Part shown: one piece after another, positions 60,412-64,000 of the stretch
How the letters are laid out: the number at the start of each line of letters is the position of its first letter
Numbering within the stretch: position 1 is the first letter of the stretch
NCBI RefSeq assembly: GCF_034670005.1
Contig: NZ_JAXMOH010000003.1
Span: 248,001-312,000 of the forward strand
Source of the DNA: Thalassobius sp034670005
GTDB lineage: Bacteria > Pseudomonadota > Alphaproteobacteria > Rhodobacterales > Rhodobacteraceae
Reading direction: 5' to 3'
Length of the DNA stretch: 64,000 bases
The notes under the pieces: model-generated
Database searches by the model: none
Told to the model about the DNA's origin: nothing
What the model saw: only the letters and a program-made list of their open reading frames with translations
Translations under genes and position numbers: made by a program

Positions 60412-60433
60412 GGAGTATTTCCCGAACAATGAA
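60412..60433 (+). repeat. Dispersed repeat core, copy D
   Basis: GGAGTATTTCCCGAACAATG(AA) matches the 22-nt core of copies A-C at the GGAGTATTT and ATGAA ends but differs in the middle. The hairpins seen in the other copies are reduced here. It lies in the LivF-LivH gap. Confidence 0.55.
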
Positions 60434-60445
60434 AAGGGCAGGGAT

Positions 60446-61477
60446 ATGAGCGCGGCCCCCGAACATGCGCCGACGATGGCGCGGGCGAGTCTGGCCGAGC
60501 GGATTGCGCCATGGCTGCCGATGCTGCTGGTGCCGCTGGTGATGCTGACCGGGCTGGTGCTGATTCCATCCGGGTCGAGCTGGCTGACGCTGACGGTAAG
60601 CGGGTTGGCGATGGGGATGATGATTTTCATCATGGCGTCTGGGATGACATTGGTGTTCGGATTGATGGACGTGATCAATTTCGGACATGGCGTGTTCATT
60701 TCGGTCGGCGCCTTTGTCGGGGTCAGTGTGTTGCTGATGCTGGCCGGGATGACCGCCGCGCCGAGCCTCATTTTGAACCTGCTGGCGCTGCTGCTGGCGA
60801 TCATCGTGGCGGCGCTGGCCACAGGGGCGCTGGGCTGGGCGTTCGAGCGGGTGATCGTGAAACCGGTTTACGGGGCCCATCTGAAGCAGATTCTGGTCAC
60901 CATGGGCGGGTTGATCGTGGTCGAACAGCTGATCATCGTGCTGTGGGGACCCGAAGAGATCTATATCCTGCGGCCCGAGGCGTTGAAGGGCGCGATTACC
61001 TTTGCCGGGGCGGCCTTGGAAAAATACCGGCTGGTCGCGGTGGTGGTCGGTCTGGCGCTGTTCCTGGCGATGCGCTTCGTGCTGCGGCGGACCAAGATCG
61101 GCCTGATCGTGCGTGCGGGCGTTGAAAACGGCGAAATGGTCGAGGCGCTGGGATACCGGCTGCGGCTGGTGTTCATCGGCGTCTTCGTGGCGGGGTCGGC
61201 GCTGGCCGGTCTGGGCGGGGTGATGTGGGGGCTCTATCAGGAAGTGATCACCGCCCATATGGGCCAGCAGATGATGATCCTGATTTTCATCGTGGTGATC
61301 ATCGGCGGGCTGGGCAGTGTCGAGGGCTGTTTCATCGGGGCGCTGCTGGTCGGGCTGTTGCAGAACTATGTCGCCTTCCTTGAACCCAAGGCAGCGCTGA
61401 TTTCCAATATCGGCCTGATGGTGGCGATCCTGATGTGGCGCCCGCAGGGCATGATCCCGGTTGTGAAGGCGAAATAA
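60446..61477 (+). CDS. Liv-type ABC transporter permease (LivH)
   Basis: 343 residues from ATG 60446; the frame is open to 60377 but that part is the repeat. An N-terminal extension of about 30 residues precedes the first helix. ASGMTLVFGLMDVINFGHGV is the LivH signature. About nine helices. One base separates its stop from the LivM start. Confidence 0.93.
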   Translation: MSAAPEHAPTMARASLAERIAPWLPMLLVPLVMLTGLVLIPSGSSWLTLTVSGLAMGMMIFIMASGMTLVFGLMDVINFGHGVFISVGAFVGVSVLLMLAGMTAAPSLILNLLALLLAIIVAALATGALGWAFERVIVKPVYGAHLKQILVTMGGLIVVEQLIIVLWGPEEIYILRPEALKGAITFAGAALEKYRLVAVVVGLALFLAMRFVLRRTKIGLIVRAGVENGEMVEALGYRLRLVFIGVFVAGSALAGLGGVMWGLYQEVITAHMGQQMMILIFIVVIIGGLGSVEGCFIGALLVGLLQNYVAFLEPKAALISNIGLMVAILMWRPQGMIPVVKAK

Positions 61478-61478
61478 G

Positions 61479-62549
61479 ATGCTCAACAAACTTCTTTCCG
61501 GCGATATGCCGCGCAGCCGAGTGTTGACTGTGATACTGGCGGCGATCCTGATTTGCCTGGCCTTTGCGCCATTCCTGTTTCCCGGGGTGCGGTCGGTCGA
61601 CACCGCAGCGCGGATATGTGTCTTTATCCTGCTGGTGGCGTCGTATGACCTGATGCTGGGCTATGGCGGCATCGTCAGTTTTGCCCATACGATGTTTTTC
61701 GGCATGGGGGCCTATGGTGTCGCCCTGGCCTGTACCCATATGGAGCGCGGGTTCGGCGCATTGATCGTGGGCGCGGGGGGCGGCGCGATACTGGCCGCGC
61801 TGATCGCGTTCCTGATCGGGCTGTTCAGCCTGCGGGTGCGGGCGATTTTCTTCGCCATGATCACGCTGGCGGTGGCGTCCGCTGTGGCGGTTCTGGTGAG
61901 CCAGCTATCCGGGCTGACCGGGGGCGAGGACGGGCTGACCTACAAGATCCCGCGCGAATTGACCCCGGCGTTCCGGTTCGGCAAGGACATGTTTGGCGGC
62001 GAGCTGTTCGGGGTGAAGACCAATGGCCGGTTGCTGGCCTATTATGTGGTGTTTACCGGCGCGCTGGTATTGTTCCTGCTGTTGCTGCGGATCGTGAATT
62101 CGCCCTTTGGCAGGGTGTTGCAGGCGATCCGGGAAAACGATTTCCGGGCCGAGGCGGTGGGTTATCGCGTGGTCAGCTACCGCACGGCGGCGACCTGCAT
62201 TTCGGCCGCTGTAGCGGCGTTGGCAGGGGCGCTTTATGCGATCTGGCTGCGCTATGTCGGGCCGGATACGGCGCTGAGCTTCGAAATCATGGTCGATATC
62301 CTGTTGATGGTGGTGATCGGCGGCATGGGCACGATGTATGGCGCGGTGATCGGGGCAACCCTGTTCGTGGTGGCGCAAAATTACCTGCAAGAGCTGATGG
62401 GCGCGGCATCAAGCGCGGTCGAGGGCGTGCCGATCCTGCCGGACCTGTTGAGCGCGGATCGCTGGCTGTTATGGCTGGGCATCCTGTTCATCCTGAGCGT
62501 CTATTTCTTCCCCACCGGGGTGGTTGGACGGCTGCGGGATGGCAAGTAG
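61479..62549 (+). CDS. Liv-type ABC transporter permease (LivM)
   Basis: 356 residues. LLVASYDLMLGYGGIVSFAH is the LivM signature, and the EAA loop is LQAIRENDFRAEAVGYRVVS. About nine membrane helices. It is the last gene of operon 2. Confidence 0.93.
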   Translation: MLNKLLSGDMPRSRVLTVILAAILICLAFAPFLFPGVRSVDTAARICVFILLVASYDLMLGYGGIVSFAHTMFFGMGAYGVALACTHMERGFGALIVGAGGGAILAALIAFLIGLFSLRVRAIFFAMITLAVASAVAVLVSQLSGLTGGEDGLTYKIPRELTPAFRFGKDMFGGELFGVKTNGRLLAYYVVFTGALVLFLLLLRIVNSPFGRVLQAIRENDFRAEAVGYRVVSYRTAATCISAAVAALAGALYAIWLRYVGPDTALSFEIMVDILLMVVIGGMGTMYGAVIGATLFVVAQNYLQELMGAASSAVEGVPILPDLLSADRWLLWLGILFILSVYFFPTGVVGRLRDGK

Positions 62550-62579
62550 CGGTATGTCCACACGGTTTGGGCATCGGGC

Positions 62580-62614
62580 CTGCCCGGACCAAGGCGCATG
62601 GCGCCGCCGGGCAG
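62580..62614 (+). terminator. Two-part hairpin after the second liv operon
   Basis: Outer 8-bp stem CTGCCCGG (62580-62587) with CCGGGCAG (62607-62614); inner stem GGCGC-ATG-GCGCC. No T tract follows, so it may protect the 3' end or act with Rho rather than be an intrinsic terminator. Confidence 0.45.
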
Positions 62615-62718
62615 CGAAGCGACAGGACCGTATGGTGTTGATTATTTGACAGTAATCAGGCGGGTTGCTCTTTCCCTCGGTTTCAGCCAAATCTGGGTGC
62701 CTTGGGGGAGGATTTTCT

Positions 62719-63897
62719 ATGAAATCGGGTCTGGTGCTGCTGTGCGTGGCGTATGTGTTGAGTCAGTTTTACCGGTCGTTTCTGGCGGTGCTGACGCCGG
62801 CTTTGCAGGCCGATATCGGGGCCGGACCAGAAGATCTGGCCTTTGCCTCTGGCCTGTGGTTCCTGGCCTTTGCCGCGATGCAGATCCCGGTAGGCGAAGC
62901 GCTGGACCGGATCGGGCCGCGGCGGACTGCGGGTGTGCTTTTGCTGATCGGTGGCGCGGGCGGTGCGGTTCTGTTCGGGATGGCGACGCAGCCGATCCAT
63001 ATCGCGCTGGCGATGGCGCTGATCGGGCTGGGCTGTTCGCCGGTTCTGATGGCGAGCTATTATATCTTTGCGCGGATCTACAGCCCGGCGGTGTTTGCCA
63101 CGCTGGCGGCGGTGCTGCTGGGCACTGGCAGCCTGGGAAATCTGGCCGGGTCGCTGCCGATGGCGATGGCGGCCGAGGCGCTGGGATGGCGCGCGACGAT
63201 GCTGGGGCTGGGCGCGCTGAGCGCGGTGGTGGCGCTGGGGCTGCTGGTCACGGTGAAAGACCCCGAGCGGGTGGTGCATGATGAGAAGGGATCGGTTCTC
63301 GATCTGCTGAAAATCCCGGCGATGTGGCTGATCTTTCCCTTGATGTTCGTGCAATACGCCCCGGCTGGCGGGCTGCGCGGTGTTTGGGTCGGCCCCTATA
63401 TGGATCAGGTCTTTGGGCTTGATGCCACCGCGATCGGCAAGGTCACTTTGGTGATGGGGGCGGCGATGATTCTGGGCACATTCGCCTATGGCCCGCTCGA
63501 CCGGGTTCTGGGCACCCGGAAATGGGTGATTGCGATCGGCAACGCGATGGCGGCGGTGGCGCTGTTTCTGCTTTACCTACTGCCTGTCGATACCTATTGG
63601 ACTGCGGCGTTGTTGTTTGCCGCGGTGGGGTTTTTCGGGGCCAGTTTCCCGGTCCTCATGGCACATGGGCGCAGTTTCTTTCCACCGCATCTGGTCGGGC
63701 GCGGCGTTACCTTGATGAATCTGTTTGGTATTGGCGGTGTCGGGCTGTTCCAGGTGGCCACCGGCAAGCTGCATTCGGCGTTGTCGGTTGATGCTGTGTC
63801 GCCCAGTGATCCCTACCGCGCCTTGTTTCTGTTATTCGCGGTCTGTCTGGTGCTGGGGTTGCTGCCCTATCTTCTGAGTCAGGACCGCACCGACTGA
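62719..63897 (+). CDS. Major facilitator superfamily transporter
   Basis: 392 residues from ATG 62719, behind GGGGGAGGA. About twelve helices; QFYRSFLAVLTPALQADIGA at the start and the loop 2-3 motif PVGEALDRIGPRRTAG fit the MFS A-motif. RSFL plus an ALxxDIG-type segment is seen in sugar-phosphate/nitrate-type and uncharacterised MFS proteins; substrate unknown. It is separately transcribed from the liv operon. Confidence 0.9.
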   Translation: MKSGLVLLCVAYVLSQFYRSFLAVLTPALQADIGAGPEDLAFASGLWFLAFAAMQIPVGEALDRIGPRRTAGVLLLIGGAGGAVLFGMATQPIHIALAMALIGLGCSPVLMASYYIFARIYSPAVFATLAAVLLGTGSLGNLAGSLPMAMAAEALGWRATMLGLGALSAVVALGLLVTVKDPERVVHDEKGSVLDLLKIPAMWLIFPLMFVQYAPAGGLRGVWVGPYMDQVFGLDATAIGKVTLVMGAAMILGTFAYGPLDRVLGTRKWVIAIGNAMAAVALFLLYLLPVDTYWTAALLFAAVGFFGASFPVLMAHGRSFFPPHLVGRGVTLMNLFGIGGVGLFQVATGKLHSALSVDAVSPSDPYRALFLLFAVCLVLGLLPYLLSQDRTD

Positions 63898-63969
63898 CTT
63901 GTTTCCCCTTTAATCCCTTGGGGCGGTGCTGTATGTGCCGGGGCGTCTTAACGAAAGGAGACGTCCCAA

Positions 63970-64000
63970 ATGGGCTATAAAATCGCTGTAGTCGGTGCCA
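63970..64000 (+). CDS. asd: Probable aspartate-semialdehyde dehydrogenase, first 10 codons
   Basis: Only M-G-Y-K-I-A-V-V-G-A is visible before the edge. It has AAAGGAGA upstream at good spacing. The start of a Rossmann fold with this exact N-terminus is typical of Asd in Rhodobacterales as I recall it; other NAD(P)-binding proteins cannot be excluded from ten residues. Confidence 0.55.
   Translation, partial: MGYKIAVVGA

Noticed and set aside
9280..60433. Repeat family as a CRISPR or insertion-sequence remnant
   Set aside because: Copies are single and far apart, with no regular spacers, no terminal inverted repeats of an IS and no transposase fragment.

Overview
The window reads as one contiguous piece of chromosome from a GC-rich alphaproteobacterium, most likely a Rhodobacterales (Roseobacter/Rhodobacter-type) organism. 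The grounds are the glnK-amtB pair, the style of the Tex, PBP1A and thiolase proteins, the many acyl-CoA and ABC-importer operons, strong GGAGG-type ribosome sites, and a dispersed GGAGTATTT...ATGAA intergenic repeat. No tRNA, rRNA, CRISPR array, insertion sequence or phage gene was seen. Assignments rest on motif recognition, not database searches.

Layout. 1-7.2 kb: a partial RidA-family gene, a type I secretion ABC protein and its membrane-fusion partner, an MlaA-MlaC lipid-transport pair and a class A penicillin-binding protein. 7.5-11.8 kb: glnK-amtB (nitrogen sensing and ammonium uptake) and tex. 11.8-16.7 kb: a decayed DUF2478-like gene, then an arsenic operon made of an ArsR-ArsC fusion, an ArsJ-associated GAPDH, ArsJ and ACR3. 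16.9-18.6 kb: adenine deaminase. 18.8-32.5 kb: a large acyl-CoA catabolic block with a FadB-like bifunctional enzyme, two acyl-CoA dehydrogenase pairs, two short-chain dehydrogenases, MaoC hydratase, thiolase, an APH-type kinase, a histidine phosphatase, a thioesterase and a CurA-like reductase. Divergent from its minus-strand half is a Liv-type ABC importer (32.6-37.6 kb) that probably imports the substrate.

38-44.5 kb: two acyl-CoA ligases, a quinone-oxidoreductase-like protein, a short-chain dehydrogenase and an IclR regulator. Three 19-bp palindromes of the same 7-5-7 form lie upstream of these units and suggest a local IclR regulon. 44.6-46.3 kb: fructose-1,6-bisphosphatase and ribulose-phosphate 3-epimerase. 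46.4-57.1 kb: a PAS-LuxR regulator divergent from an operon with an M20 hydrolase, a dipeptide-type ABC importer, aldehyde dehydrogenase, a transglutaminase-like protein, a short-chain dehydrogenase and LrgA/LrgB-like membrane proteins. 57.6-62.5 kb: a second Liv operon with a different gene order (K-G-F-H-M against K-H-M-G-F). The window ends with an MFS transporter and the first codons of a probable aspartate-semialdehyde dehydrogenase gene.

The observations most worth following are the three matched IclR-type palindromes; the structured repeat family whose stem sequences change while pairing is kept; the ArsR-ArsC fusion with a palindrome over its own start codon; the kinase plus acyl-CoA dehydrogenase combination, which suggests a phospho-acyl-CoA route; a possible small RNA at about 37.74-37.84 kb; and a LivF ATPase whose Walker A lysine is arginine.
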